A stretch of 64,000 nt of DNA, taken from the NCBI GenBank assembly GCA_001657325.1, contig LWRO01000014.1:18155-82154 (forward strand), in the 5' to 3' direction. The DNA comes from Geitlerinema sp. BBD 1991-9 (GTDB taxonomy: Bacteria; Cyanobacteriota; Cyanobacteriia; Cyanobacteriales; Geitlerinemataceae). The first letter of the stretch is position 1. Each line of letters starts with the position of its first letter. The translations under genes were made by a program, and so were the position numbers. Positions 8,923-18,528 of this stretch are shown one piece after another. Under the pieces are notes generated by a model. It did no database searches. It was not told where the DNA came from and saw only the letters and a program-made list of their open reading frames with translations.

Positions 8923-10680
8923 ATGACTGGATTCGATCGAGCCACGAGTTTTTTTGTCTGTGGTAGTAGCGGTGCGGTGGCGGGTGCAGGTATTGGTGCG
9001 AGTGTGGGCAGTGTGGGGGTCGTCGGCAGTTTTGGGGGGGTAGGGTTGGGGGCAACCCCCTTCGTAGCAGCAGGTGTCGTCACGGGAGCAGCGGCTTACG
9101 GTGCAGCAACAGCTTTCACAGAAGGCGATCCGATAGCCCTTGGCGCAGTCGGATTGGGTTCGATCGGCGGACTTGGCGTTTCTTCTGCGGTTGGGGGATT
9201 AGGAGTTAGCTTCGGTAGTACTGCGTTTGGTATCGGACTGGGAACGATGTCTGCCTTGGGGGGCATTTTAGGGTTAGGGGTATACGGCTTGTATAAAGCA
9301 GCAACACCGGAACCCGGCCAGCGTTTATCGGGGGCATTCGATGCATTTTCGCGTATAGAAGAACGTGTCCTTGAAATGGACGCTTATACACAGGCTTTAA
9401 TCGAACTCGATCCCGTTTTGACAGAATTGAATTTACAGCAAAAATTTACCGACTTAGAAATCGAAGACGAATTACAAGCACTCAAAACACAACTTCAAAA
9501 TTCCGATCGTGAAGGTTCTCGTCCATGTTCGACGGCTCGAGACCCCGAACGCGAGAGGATTTCTACCGATCTCGCGATCGACGACGAACTTTCAACCGAT
9601 TGGCAGTGTGTGAAACATTTCAAAGGACACACCAACACCGTCAACGATCTTGCCATTAGTCCTGACGGTAAGTTTTTCGCCAGCGTCAGCGATGACAAAA
9701 CTGCAATTTTGTGGGATTTTGCCACCCAAAGGCAAACGTACTGCTTTTTTCACGGAAATTCCGTTTACGCTACTGCTCTTGATGCCAAAAATACCTTGTT
9801 TACCGGAGATTTCGATCGAAACGTTACACAATGGAACCTCGAGACCTTCCAACACCAACAGGCGTATCTCGACTATTTCGGTCACAGCCATCGCGGTATC
9901 GTCTACACCATCGCGACGAATCCAACGCACGCCTCGATCGCGAGTGGGGGAAGCGATAATGTCGTGCGAATTTGGCATCGGTACACCGGCCAAGTCAAGC
10001 GAACTTTAACCGTCCATACCGACACTGTACGAAGTTTAGACTATAGCCTCGACGGGACTTACCTAGTCAGCGGTAGTCTCGATGGAACCGCGTGCATTTG
10101 GGACGTACAACGCGGCAATATTGTAAGGAAACTCGCTCGCGATGCTGGAATCTTGGCTGTGGCAATCAGTTGCGACGATCGATTCGTCGCGACTGGGGGA
10201 GTCGATCGAACGATCCGAGTTTGGGATTGGCAGCGTGGAATCTTGCGATATGTTTTGTCAGGACACTTGGATGAGGTTCGATCGATCGATTTTCATCCCA
10301 ACGGCGAACTACTCGTGAGTGCCAGCGATCGAGAGGTCAAACTCTGGAATCTCCAAACGGGGCAGTGCAACGGCAATCTTGACGGAACGCATCCAATTGC
10401 CTTCGCCGCCGATGGTTCGTTCCTCATGACGGGCAGTCGAGATCGTGTCTTAAAACGGTGGGAACAGCAACTGTATCGATCGCTCTCCCACGGTTCCGAA
10501 GCGTGGTGGCAAGTGCTTGGCGTTCGCCCCGAAGCCACCGCAGAAACGGTCAAAACGGCTTATTGGAACTTGGCGCGAATCTACCATCCGGATGTCAATC
10601 GAGAGCGAGAGGCAATCGATCGAATGCAAGCCATTAACCAGGCTTACATGACGTTTTTACAAATCGTCGATCGACGGTAA
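8923..10680 (+). CDS. Membrane-anchored WD40 protein with C-terminal J-domain
   Basis: A 585-residue protein with three parts. Residues 1-130 are extremely rich in Gly, Ala and Val with glycine-zipper spacing, enough for several membrane segments. Residues 135-190 are charged and coil-like (RIEERVLEMDAYTQALIELD). Residues 220-510 carry about seven WD40 repeats (HFKGHTNTVNDLAISPDGKF, DKTAILWDF, SGSLDGTACIWDV). Residues 527-585 form a J-domain (WWQVLGVRPEATAETVKTAY) with HPD at 555-557, the motif that stimulates Hsp70 ATPase. It probably recruits DnaK to a membrane site or to clients bound by the propeller. The client is unknown. The gene stands alone. Confidence 0.85.
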   Translation: MTGFDRATSFFVCGSSGAVAGAGIGASVGSVGVVGSFGGVGLGATPFVAAGVVTGAAAYGAATAFTEGDPIALGAVGLGSIGGLGVSSAVGGLGVSFGSTAFGIGLGTMSALGGILGLGVYGLYKAATPEPGQRLSGAFDAFSRIEERVLEMDAYTQALIELDPVLTELNLQQKFTDLEIEDELQALKTQLQNSDREGSRPCSTARDPERERISTDLAIDDELSTDWQCVKHFKGHTNTVNDLAISPDGKFFASVSDDKTAILWDFATQRQTYCFFHGNSVYATALDAKNTLFTGDFDRNVTQWNLETFQHQQAYLDYFGHSHRGIVYTIATNPTHASIASGGSDNVVRIWHRYTGQVKRTLTVHTDTVRSLDYSLDGTYLVSGSLDGTACIWDVQRGNIVRKLARDAGILAVAISCDDRFVATGGVDRTIRVWDWQRGILRYVLSGHLDEVRSIDFHPNGELLVSASDREVKLWNLQTGQCNGNLDGTHPIAFAADGSFLMTGSRDRVLKRWEQQLYRSLSHGSEAWWQVLGVRPEATAETVKTAYWNLARIYHPDVNREREAIDRMQAINQAYMTFLQIVDRR

Positions 10681-10719
10681 TTCCGAGCGTTTCATTTGAC
10701 TCGTCTTCGCCGAGTGACG

Positions 10720-10913
10720 GGGTGCATCTCAATTCTGTAACCCTCACCCTAAATCCCTCTCCCAATGTTGGGAGAGGGACTTGAAAATGGCTCCCCTTCT
10801 CCCCACCTTGGCAGAGGGACTTGAAAATGGCTCCCCTTCTCCCAAGGTGGGGAGAAGGGGTTGGGGGATGAGGGCATCAGAAATCGGATAGATTGTAAAA
10901 GTGAAATGCACCC
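10720..10913. mobile_element. MITE-like element, family 1 (copy A)
   Basis: 194 bp bounded by GGGTGCATCTCA (10720) and TGAAATGCACCC (ending 10913), which are near-perfect terminal inverted repeats. The inside has long inverted and direct repeats of CTCTCCCAA and CTTGAAAATGGCTCCCC type, so it would fold strongly. The ends match those of copies at 18026, 24107 and 44238. It contains no ORF. Confidence 0.75.
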
Positions 10914-11016
10914 GAGCGACGAAACCCAAAATCCAAGGTTTTTATAAGGTTTTTATACAGCATCCAGTTACCAAGAATCTGGTATAATTCATCGAAAGGT
11001 CAAACAAACAAGGAAA

Positions 11017-11460
11017 ATGCCCAGAAAGGTGAGTTTAGTTTCTCATTTTAGTGTCGAACAACTCAAGGAAAAATATCGAAAGAGTCGCGATACTGTGGAA
11101 GCGAGAAGATGGCATTTATTATGGAAAGTTTCATCGGGGTGGACCGTTGAGAAGAGTGCTTTAGCGGTTGGGCTCAATTACGATTATGCCCGGACAATTG
11201 TCAAGAGATACAACCAACAAGGAGAAGCAGGCATTACCAACCAACGCAACAAAAATCGTACCCACGCACGGGGAAGAAAAGCATTACTCAACGAAGCACA
11301 ACTGCAAAAACTCAAGGAAGCCTTACAAGATAGACCCGAAGATGGCGGAAATTGGACGGGTCCCAAAGTCGCTCGGTGGATTGAAAAAGAAACGGGAACC
11401 GAGAAAGTTTGGAACCAACGAGGATGGGATTATCTCAAAAAGTGCGGCCACGCCCGATAA
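11017..11460 (+). pseudogene. IS630-type transposase, N-terminal fragment
   Basis: A 147-codon ORF with the N-terminal helix-turn-helix and linker of IS630-family transposases (GLNYDYARTIVKRYNQQGEAGITNQRNKN and WTGPKVARWIEKETG). It stops just after WDYLKKCGHAR. The DDE catalytic domain that should follow is absent, and the next gene end begins about 95 bases later. A TATAAT sits at 10982, just upstream. It is most likely a decayed insertion sequence. A domesticated small DNA-binding protein is possible but unsupported. Confidence 0.7.
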
Positions 11461-11554
11461 AAACGTCAACCTAGAACAATCGGCAACCGTTCGTAGAGAT
11501 AGACAGAGATTCGTTCTGAGTTTTACAAGTCCAACAGCGATATGAAAGTGGCGC

Positions 11555-12502
11555 TTAAAACGTGAGGAATCGATCGGTTGCATCCAACAGTGCGTTGAGA
11601 ATGCCCGTTTCGCTGACCGAATGACCCGCATCGGGAACTACGACAAACTCCGCTTCTGGAAACGCCTTATGTAACTCCCAAGCCGACACTATCGGACAAA
11701 CCACATCGTAGCGTCCCTGTACGATAAACGTGGGAATGTGGCGAATTCGATCGACATCTTCTAATAACTGTTCCTCTCGATCGAAAAATCCTCCATTGAT
11801 GAAATAATGACATTCAATTCGTGCGAAAGCCTCTGCAAATCCCTCACGTCCGAACTTTTGCTTTGCCCTCGGATCGGGAAATAATTTACTCGTACTCCCT
11901 TCCCAAATTGCCCAGGCTTTCGCCGCTTCGAGGCGAACTTTAGCATCGGGACTCGTGAGTCGCTTGTAATACGCCTGAATCAAATCGCCTCGTTCCGCCT
12001 CCGGAATCGGTTCCAAATAAGCCTCCCACGCTTCGGGGAAAATATAACTCGCGCCGTCTTGATAAAACCAACGCAACTCTTTCTGACGCAACATAAAAAT
12101 CCCGCGCAGAATCAATCCCGTACAACGTTCCGGGTGCGTTTCCGCATACGCTAATGCCAAGGTACTCCCCCAACTTCCCCCAAACACCGTCCATTTCTCA
12201 ATTCCGAGGTGTTCCCGCAGTTGTTCGATGTCGCGGATGAGATCCCAAGTGGTATTGTCTCGTAACTCCGCGTGGGGTTTACTTCGCCCGCACCCCCGCT
12301 GGTCAAACAACACGAGCCGCCACTTTTTCGGGTGAAAATATTGGCGGTAACTGGGAATCGATCCCCCTCCTGGACCACCATGCAGAAACACAGCAGGTTT
12401 ACCTTTAGGGTTACCACTCTCCTCGTAATAGAGTGTGTGAAGGTCAGATACTTTCAACGTCCCGGTTTTGTAGGGTTCGATGGGAGGATATAGTTCTCTC
12501 AT
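11555..12502 (-). CDS. pip: Proline iminopeptidase (alpha/beta hydrolase, family S33)
   Basis: 315 residues from the ATG at 12502; a TTG five codons further upstream would add MACHL and is less likely. It has the oxyanion motif HGGPGGGS (41-48), DQRGCGRS, the nucleophile elbow GGSWGS with Ser110, the acid region FIVQGRYDVVCP and the histidine in VPDAGHSV. This is the full set for cytosolic prolyl aminopeptidase, which removes N-terminal proline from peptides. Its length fits the family. It is a single gene converging on the IS630 remnant. Confidence 0.92.
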   Translation of the reverse strand: MRELYPPIEPYKTGTLKVSDLHTLYYEESGNPKGKPAVFLHGGPGGGSIPSYRQYFHPKKWRLVLFDQRGCGRSKPHAELRDNTTWDLIRDIEQLREHLGIEKWTVFGGSWGSTLALAYAETHPERCTGLILRGIFMLRQKELRWFYQDGASYIFPEAWEAYLEPIPEAERGDLIQAYYKRLTSPDAKVRLEAAKAWAIWEGSTSKLFPDPRAKQKFGREGFAEAFARIECHYFINGGFFDREEQLLEDVDRIRHIPTFIVQGRYDVVCPIVSAWELHKAFPEAEFVVVPDAGHSVSETGILNALLDATDRFLTF

Positions 12503-12539
12503 AAGGTGACAGGCCAATTACCAGAAATCCAAGATACAC

Positions 12540-12772
12540 TCAAAAGAATACGTCGTCACCCGTTTTTTTACTGACGAACTTTCCCTGAGATTTTTTCAAT
12601 TTTCAATCGTAAATCTTACGTACCTAAATTGCAAATTACCAGCTTCAGACCCCTTCAGTCGTCAATCGCAAGTCGTCAATCGTAAATCCATCATGCTGCA
12701 AATTGCGGATTGCCAATCGTAAATCGCGCATTTATCACCCCTATTATCGTAAATCATAAAGTGTGAATCTCA
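12540..12772. repeat. Cluster of short ATCGTAAATC-type repeats
   Basis: The gap before the helicase gene holds several copies of the unit (G)TCAATCGTAAATC and variants, at about 12604, 12660, 12673, 12713 and 12746. Similar units recur at 40505-40540 and 57508-57540, always just before a plus-strand gene. No ORF is seen. Confidence 0.5.
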
Positions 12773-15097
12773 ATGACTTTTGCCGAATTGCAATCTCCAA
12801 ACCAGTCCGATCGCATTGACTTCGATCGATCTCGAGCGATTCAAACCATTCGTGACGGCTTGCGACCGGGACAGCGAGAAATGGCAAACTGGCAGGGCGG
12901 ACTGTTAGCGGTGTCGGCCGTTCCCGGCTCGGGGAAATCGAAGGGAATGGCGGCGGGGGTTGCGATTGCGATCGCCCGTCACGGACTCAACGCTCGCCAT
13001 CAAATTGCCGTCGTCACGTTTACGCGATCGGCAGCAGCCAATATCAAAATCAAAATTCGGAAAGATCTCGAAACACTCAGACTACCCCCGTGGGGATTTT
13101 TCGTCTCGACACTCCACGGCTTGGCACTCCGCATCGCCACTCACCACCGAGAACTGTCGGGATTGGATTTCGAGGGATTTTCGATCGCACAAGTCAACCA
13201 AAGCCATCGCCTTCTCCGTCAGTGTGTCGAACAGTGGATCGCCAGTTCCCCGTCGCGTTACCGTCGTTTGCTAGAAGGCTGCAACTTCGACGGAGAGGAA
13301 GCGGAACGGCTGCGGCGACAGTCGATTTTGCGAACGGACGTATTGCCCAGTTTGGCGAATACCGTAATTCACGAGGCCAAATCTTCGGGACTGACCCCAG
13401 ACGAACTGCTCGAGTTGAGTCGAAGCGTTGCGGACGAATATGGCATTTTAGACATCGCCGCGTATTTGTATCGAGAGTACGATCGACAACTTCGAGCCAA
13501 AAAAACGATCGACTACGACGACACCATTTTGGCGGCGTTGCGAGTTCTAGAAAACGAAAGCGCCCGCAAACTGTGGCAAGAGCGAATTTTCGGCGTGTTT
13601 GAGGACGAAGCCCAAGACTCTTCACCCCTGCAAACGCAATTACTCGAAATTCTCGCCAGCAACGCCGAGGGGAACGCACCGCCGAATTTAGTGCGCGTCG
13701 GCGATCCCAACCAGGCGATCAATTCCACCTTTACCCCAGCCGATCCCGTTTATTTCCGTCGATTTTGCCATCGCTGCGACGATATGGGGCGGTTGGCGAC
13801 GATCGATCGAGCGGGACGCAGCAGCCAAATTATTATGGATGCTGCGAACTTCGCCCTCGACTGGGTCAACGATCGATGGCTGGCGGGAAAATGGGGAGAA
13901 TCGTCAAACGATGCAGACGATCGACCCTTCAAACCCCAACACGTTCGCTCCGTCGCCGCTGACGATCCGCAACTCAACGCCAACCCCGAACCCGTTGATG
14001 GCGGCTTGGAACTCGATCGACCTTCCAACGTTGAAGATACAGTCGATCGAATCGGACAGCGAGTTCTACAACTGTTTGAAGATTCCGACCTTTCAGCGGC
14101 GGTTCTCGTCCGCACCAACCACCAAGGCCGCTTTGTGTCTGAGACGCTGCGGCGTATCTACGGCGAGCGAATCCCCATCTACGACGTGGGAGAACGAGAA
14201 CGCCTGTCTGCTGTTCCCGCCGAACTCCTAACGTTACTGAAATTTCTCGATCGACCCCATTCGCCGGACTACCTCAAAGCAGTGCTGCGCGTCTTCGTCG
14301 AACGCAAACTCATTCCCCCGCAAGATCTCGACGCGCTCGCGATTCTTCCCGAACAGTTCCTCTATCCCACCCCCCTCGAACCACTGCAAACGCCAGAGGT
14401 GCAACAGGCGCAAAAGTTTTGCTGTAACTTACTGCAAGCGAGATTGGCGTTACCCCAAACGCATTTGATACCGTTTCTGACAATGACATTGCAGTACGGC
14501 GGAACAGAACTCGCCACCGCTGACAAAATCGCCGAGCGAGTATTGCGGGATACCGTCGATCGAATGTCCTTACCCGCTTATATCGAAGTCCTTTCAGAAA
14601 TTGCTAACGCCGAGCGCTTCGAACCCGTAGAAGCCGAGCCGTCCGATAAAGCCGAGTCGAAATACACTAAAGCCGGTCAACTCACGGTGATGACGATGCA
14701 CAAAGCGAAAGGCTTGGATTGGGATGTCGTTTTCGTTCCGTTTCTCCACGCCGATCTCATTCCTGGCAATTTGCGCGTTCGCCCACAAACGCAATTTCTC
14801 GGGGAATTCGCCCTCGACGAAGTCGCACGAGCGCAAATCCGCCAGTATCTCTGGCATCGCGGCGAGGATACTGCCTCGTTCGAGCCGTTTGACAGTCCTT
14901 TGCAATATTGGAAGATGGCGAAACGATTGAAAATTGCCGAAGAGTTTCGCTTGTTGTACGTCGCCATGACGCGAGCGAAGCGGCTGTTGTGGATGTCCGC
15001 CGCCCAGGAAGCCCCGTTTACCTGGAGTAAGATCGGTAATTTTCAGAAAAAAGAAGCGTGTCCTGTGTTTGCTGCGTTGGAGGAACGATTTTTTTGA
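12773..15097 (+). CDS. UvrD/Rep-like superfamily 1 DNA helicase
   Basis: 774 residues. Walker A is GSGKS at 52-56 (AVPGSGKSKG), preceded by the Q-like region ALRPGQREMANWQGG. Motif Ia follows (VVTFTRSAAANIK), then the Walker B-type DEAQDSS, motif III (VGDPNQAINSTFTPADP), motif V (TMHKAKGLDWDVVFVP) and motif VI (LLYVAMTRAKRLLWM). These give an ATP-dependent 3'-5' helicase of the UvrD/PcrA group, likely in DNA repair or recombination. It differs from standard UvrD in the spacing between motifs Ia and II, so the precise ortholog is uncertain. ATG at 12773. It is a single gene. Confidence 0.88.
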   Translation: MTFAELQSPNQSDRIDFDRSRAIQTIRDGLRPGQREMANWQGGLLAVSAVPGSGKSKGMAAGVAIAIARHGLNARHQIAVVTFTRSAAANIKIKIRKDLETLRLPPWGFFVSTLHGLALRIATHHRELSGLDFEGFSIAQVNQSHRLLRQCVEQWIASSPSRYRRLLEGCNFDGEEAERLRRQSILRTDVLPSLANTVIHEAKSSGLTPDELLELSRSVADEYGILDIAAYLYREYDRQLRAKKTIDYDDTILAALRVLENESARKLWQERIFGVFEDEAQDSSPLQTQLLEILASNAEGNAPPNLVRVGDPNQAINSTFTPADPVYFRRFCHRCDDMGRLATIDRAGRSSQIIMDAANFALDWVNDRWLAGKWGESSNDADDRPFKPQHVRSVAADDPQLNANPEPVDGGLELDRPSNVEDTVDRIGQRVLQLFEDSDLSAAVLVRTNHQGRFVSETLRRIYGERIPIYDVGERERLSAVPAELLTLLKFLDRPHSPDYLKAVLRVFVERKLIPPQDLDALAILPEQFLYPTPLEPLQTPEVQQAQKFCCNLLQARLALPQTHLIPFLTMTLQYGGTELATADKIAERVLRDTVDRMSLPAYIEVLSEIANAERFEPVEAEPSDKAESKYTKAGQLTVMTMHKAKGLDWDVVFVPFLHADLIPGNLRVRPQTQFLGEFALDEVARAQIRQYLWHRGEDTASFEPFDSPLQYWKMAKRLKIAEEFRLLYVAMTRAKRLLWMSAAQEAPFTWSKIGNFQKKEACPVFAALEERFF

Positions 15098-15102
15098 GGC
15101 GT

Positions 15103-15735
15103 TCAAACCAAACGCACCGTTTCGGGAACGGAGGACAAGCACAGGTGTAAGAGTGGATCTTCGATCGATCGATCGTAGGCTTCGACATAAAGTTGCGTCA
15201 GCAAATGGCGAACTCGTAGTCGATCGAGCGTTTCTGTGCGATATCCCGGTGCGATCGCCAGTAGCATTTCCGTGGGGCGATCGCCGGACAGAGGCGGGAG
15301 AATGTAGCGCACGTTTTCGAGGAGTTTTGCACCGATGCGACGGTAAAATTCAAGCCGCCGTCGCGCCATTCCGTCGTCGTTGTCGGGATGTTCCATTTCG
15401 ATGAGGAGATATCGATCGAGGGGCTTCAAATGGTTCAACACGTCCTGCAAGAACGTCGAACCGATACCGAGATTGCGATACGCTGCATCCGTTGCGATGT
15501 AACCGAGAAGAACGAGATCGCTCTGTTGGAGATTGTAGAGAATCGTCATAAAAACGACGCGATCGCCGTCTTTACCAATCCACAGTTCGTAAACACCCTT
15601 TGCAATTCGATCGATAACTTTGTCTCGCCGAACTCGTTCTTCGGGAGGAAATGCTTCTTCGTAAATATCTAAAGCAATCGAACAGTCTTCACTGTTGATA
15701 TCGTCGAGTTGGGAAAATTGAATCGATCGATCCAT
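15103..15735 (-). CDS. GNAT-family N-acetyltransferase
   Basis: 210 residues from the ATG at 15735; a TTG at 15792 would add 19 residues. Features are YEEAFPPEERVRRD near the N-terminus, the central strand VVFMTILYNL and the acetyl-CoA loop region GYIATDAAYRNLGIGSTFL (an R-x-x-G-x-G-type pyrophosphate loop). Later come LIEMEHPD and RRLEFYRRIGAKLLENVRYILP, typical of GNAT alpha4/beta6. The acceptor is unknown. It converges on the helicase with a 5-bp gap. Confidence 0.8.
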   Translation of the reverse strand: MDRSIQFSQLDDINSEDCSIALDIYEEAFPPEERVRRDKVIDRIAKGVYELWIGKDGDRVVFMTILYNLQQSDLVLLGYIATDAAYRNLGIGSTFLQDVLNHLKPLDRYLLIEMEHPDNDDGMARRRLEFYRRIGAKLLENVRYILPPLSGDRPTEMLLAIAPGYRTETLDRLRVRHLLTQLYVEAYDRSIEDPLLHLCLSSVPETVRLV

Positions 15736-15861
15736 ACGTTCGGGCTTAATACAAAACTTGATTATCTCGATCGAATTATCGCAGACTTCCAACCGACACG
15801 ACCAATGAGAAGAACCACCTGAAAATTGCCATAACGCTTAACGTCCTGACGTCCTAACGCT

Positions 15862-17712
15862 TTACGATAAAGGGTCGTCTGTCGCCTCAGCTTTGCCCTC
15901 TTTCCGCAAACTCTGCACCATCGCCTCGCGCCGTTCCCGCAGTTTTCGATCGTTCGGACTGAGTTTTTCCGCAATGCTGTAAGAACGAATCGCTTCCAAG
16001 GGACGATTGAGTTGTTCGAGGATTTCGCAGCGTTTCACCCAAGCATCGTAATTTCCCGGTTGCAGTTGAATGGCTCGATCGATTGTCGCCAAAGCTTCCG
16101 CGTAGCGATGTCGTTTGGAAAGTAGCTGTCCCCGTTTCAACCACAACGGTAGGTGATCGGGCCACAACGTCAACGCGAGATCGTAAGTATTGAGTGCGTC
16201 GTCGTATCGTTCTATCTTTTCGAGGAGCGCTCCCCGTTTGAGGCGCACGGAAATTTGAGTCGGTTGGCGTTCTTGCGCGAGATCGTAAGTATTGAGTGCG
16301 TCGTCGTATCGTTTGAGGGTTTCCAAGCATTCGCCTCGCTTCAGTAAAGCGCGATACGCCCACATATCGATGGAAGCCGCCACTTGCACGACTTTATCGT
16401 AAGCGGCGATGGCGTTCTCGTAGCGCTGTAAGTTGGCGAACACCTCGCCCCGGTAATACCAAGCTTCGGCGTAATCCGCTTGAATTTGGATAGCGTTGTC
16501 GAACGCGATAATAGCTTCTCGATCGCGATTGACGTGATACAAAACTTTCCCGCGTCCCAACCAACTGGGGGCGAAATCGGGATTGAGATACGTTGATTTA
16601 TCAAAAGCTTCGAGGGCTTCAGAATACTGTTGGCTTTCGTAGAGAGCGATTCCTTTCCCGTACCAAGCTTGCGTGGATTTCGGTTCCAAGGCGAGGGCAC
16701 GATCGAAACAGGCGATCGCAGCTTCTCCCCACTGGTGGCGCATGGCCATTCCTTTGAGAATCCAGGGTTCGACGGCGTTCGGCTGTTGTCCGATGGCTCG
16801 ATCGTAGGCGGCGATGGCTTCCGTGTAGCGTTGGAGCGATTCGAGGAGTCGTCCCCGTTGCAACCACAAGTCCAAGCGTTCGGGTTGCAGTTGCATCGAC
16901 ACGTCGAGGGCAATCAGGGCATCCTCGTATTGCTGCTCTCGTTCGGCGCAGTTCGTCAGTTTGAGCCACAACGTCCAATCCTGGGGGGCGAGTTGTGTGG
17001 CGTTGCGATAGGCGATCGTCGCATCGGAGAACTGGCGCGTTTGCACGAGCAGATCGCCGAGGTGACTCCAGGCGGGGAGGAGGTTGTTTTTGCGCTGTAG
17101 GGTTTGGCGGTAAGCGTCGATCGCGTCGGAATATCGTTGGAGAGCTTCAAAGCCGAGAGCTTGGTAATACCAAGGTTCGTAACGCTTTCGATCGATCTGT
17201 ACGGCTCGATCGAGGGAAGCGATCGATTCGTGGTAGCGCTGCATGTCATAGAGCAACCGTCCCCGCAGCAACCACACCCACATATCGTTGGCGTTGAGTT
17301 GAAGCGCTCGATCGTAAGCCGTCAGTGCTTCTTCACGACGCTCGAGTTTGGCTAAAGCTTGTCCCCGTCGCAACCACGCCGGACGAAAGCTCGGGTTGAG
17401 TTGAAGCGCTCGATCGTAGGAGGCGAGCGCCTGTTCGTACTGTTGAGAGCGATACCAACGGTTGCCCTTTTTGTACTCTGGCGAAACTCCAAGCCAGCGA
17501 GATGTCATTCCAGCAAACCAGCTTCGGACGCGAGAGGTCGTCGGAGGAGGTTCGGAAAGCTTGTCAGGGCTGCTTTCGGGGAGCGGAACGGTTGGAGATG
17601 GCGTAGATGCACCCACAGACGAAGGAGCCGTCGCGGATTCGGAGGCGGGTTGAGCATCCGGTGGCGACGACGAATTATTTGCCTGAAACTCGAATCCGGC
17701 AGGGTTCGTCAT
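15862..17712 (-). CDS. TPR repeat protein
   Basis: 616 residues. Residues 1-70 are Ser/Pro-rich and probably disordered (SSPPDAQPASES). From about residue 80 to the end there are about fifteen 34-residue TPR units of the form AWYYRGEVFANLQRYENAIAAYDKVV. TPR superhelices bind partner proteins; no partner can be named. Two neighbouring units (RYDDALNTYDLA) share 37 identical bases at 16175-16211 and 16277-16313, exactly one repeat (102 bp) apart, which indicates recent unit duplication or conversion. It is a single gene with no enzymatic domain. Confidence 0.85.
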   Translation of the reverse strand: MTNPAGFEFQANNSSSPPDAQPASESATAPSSVGASTPSPTVPLPESSPDKLSEPPPTTSRVRSWFAGMTSRWLGVSPEYKKGNRWYRSQQYEQALASYDRALQLNPSFRPAWLRRGQALAKLERREEALTAYDRALQLNANDMWVWLLRGRLLYDMQRYHESIASLDRAVQIDRKRYEPWYYQALGFEALQRYSDAIDAYRQTLQRKNNLLPAWSHLGDLLVQTRQFSDATIAYRNATQLAPQDWTLWLKLTNCAEREQQYEDALIALDVSMQLQPERLDLWLQRGRLLESLQRYTEAIAAYDRAIGQQPNAVEPWILKGMAMRHQWGEAAIACFDRALALEPKSTQAWYGKGIALYESQQYSEALEAFDKSTYLNPDFAPSWLGRGKVLYHVNRDREAIIAFDNAIQIQADYAEAWYYRGEVFANLQRYENAIAAYDKVVQVAASIDMWAYRALLKRGECLETLKRYDDALNTYDLAQERQPTQISVRLKRGALLEKIERYDDALNTYDLALTLWPDHLPLWLKRGQLLSKRHRYAEALATIDRAIQLQPGNYDAWVKRCEILEQLNRPLEAIRSYSIAEKLSPNDRKLRERREAMVQSLRKEGKAEATDDPLS

Positions 17713-18528
17713 GGGGATTGGTAAGCTATCTGTGAGGAACCACGATCGATGGTGTCATTATAAGCCCCGGCACAAGGGGGAAGCAATCGTGAAAATCTAT
17801 CGATCGATCGGGTACGAAGTCAGGTAAAACTCGGTGCGATCTGTATCGGAATCGATCTCGATTTTGTTGGAATTTCAAACAGATTCGATCGACCGTCAAT
17901 GAATACCTTTTTTGACTCAGTCATTTCGAGGTTAATACGATGAATGTTGGGCTGCTTCTGACTTTTTGAATTGCCATCAAATAAAGTTATCCAATATCAA
18001 AATGCTGGATCGAACGCGATATTTAGAGTGCATCTCTCTTTTGCGATCTCAACCCCACCCCTCCTCCCCTAGCTAAGGGGAGGTGCCGAAGGCGGAGGGG
18101 TCATTCTACGAAATTGAGATGCACCCGATATTCAGTCAAATATTATCGGTCGATTTATGGGTTATCGATCGAGAGAAAAAGTGTTTTATTTACGATAAAA
18201 TACGCTCCAATCTTAGATCGTATTAATTGAATTCACGATTTCACTCGAATTGCAGCTTTCAAAAACAACAGTTACCTAGTATTTTTCGAAAGGTGGGTGG
18301 TACGTTTTTAGCCGAATCTTACTCCGTTGACTCAAAAATGAGACGCAAAGCTGAAGTTCCCGGATATTTAAGAGAAGTGACCGGGTGAAAGTTTTGCCAA
18401 ACCGTCCTTATCCATCGATCGAACGGCGAACTCAGTTCCTCGATCGACTGCCTTCCCTGACTCGCGTTAGGATAGAATCCAAAATCGATGCGTCTGCCGT
18501 ATCCCTTTACTCATCAACTCGATCGCGC
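17713..18528. other. Intergenic region containing MITE copy B
   Basis: Divergent gap between the TPR gene and minC. Apart from the MITE at 18026-18127 it is AT-rich with several CGATCGAT palindromes. A GTG at 18385 is in frame with minC, but the segment it adds does not look like MinC. No other gene is seen. Confidence 0.5.
18026..18127 (-). mobile_element. MITE-like element, family 1 (copy B)
   Basis: 102 bp with ends GAGTGCATCTC and GAGATGCACCC. Read on the minus strand it matches copy D (44238-44338) almost base for base, including TTTCGTAGAA, GACCCCTCCGCCTTCGGC and the CTCCCC/GGGGAG inner stem. It has no coding capacity. Confidence 0.8.

Noticed and set aside
11168..11545. Second frame of the IS630 remnant as a frameshifted catalytic domain
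   Set aside because: The translated text after the stop shows no DDE-domain motifs, so simple truncation is more likely than programmed frameshifting.
13090..13679. Overlapping frames on both strands inside the helicase gene
   Set aside because: They lie entirely inside a gene with all helicase motifs and show Arg/Ser-rich random composition.
16153..16978. Regular repeats that could look like a CRISPR array
   Set aside because: The spacing is 102 bp, in frame, and the repeats encode TPR units. There are no short identical repeats with unique spacers.
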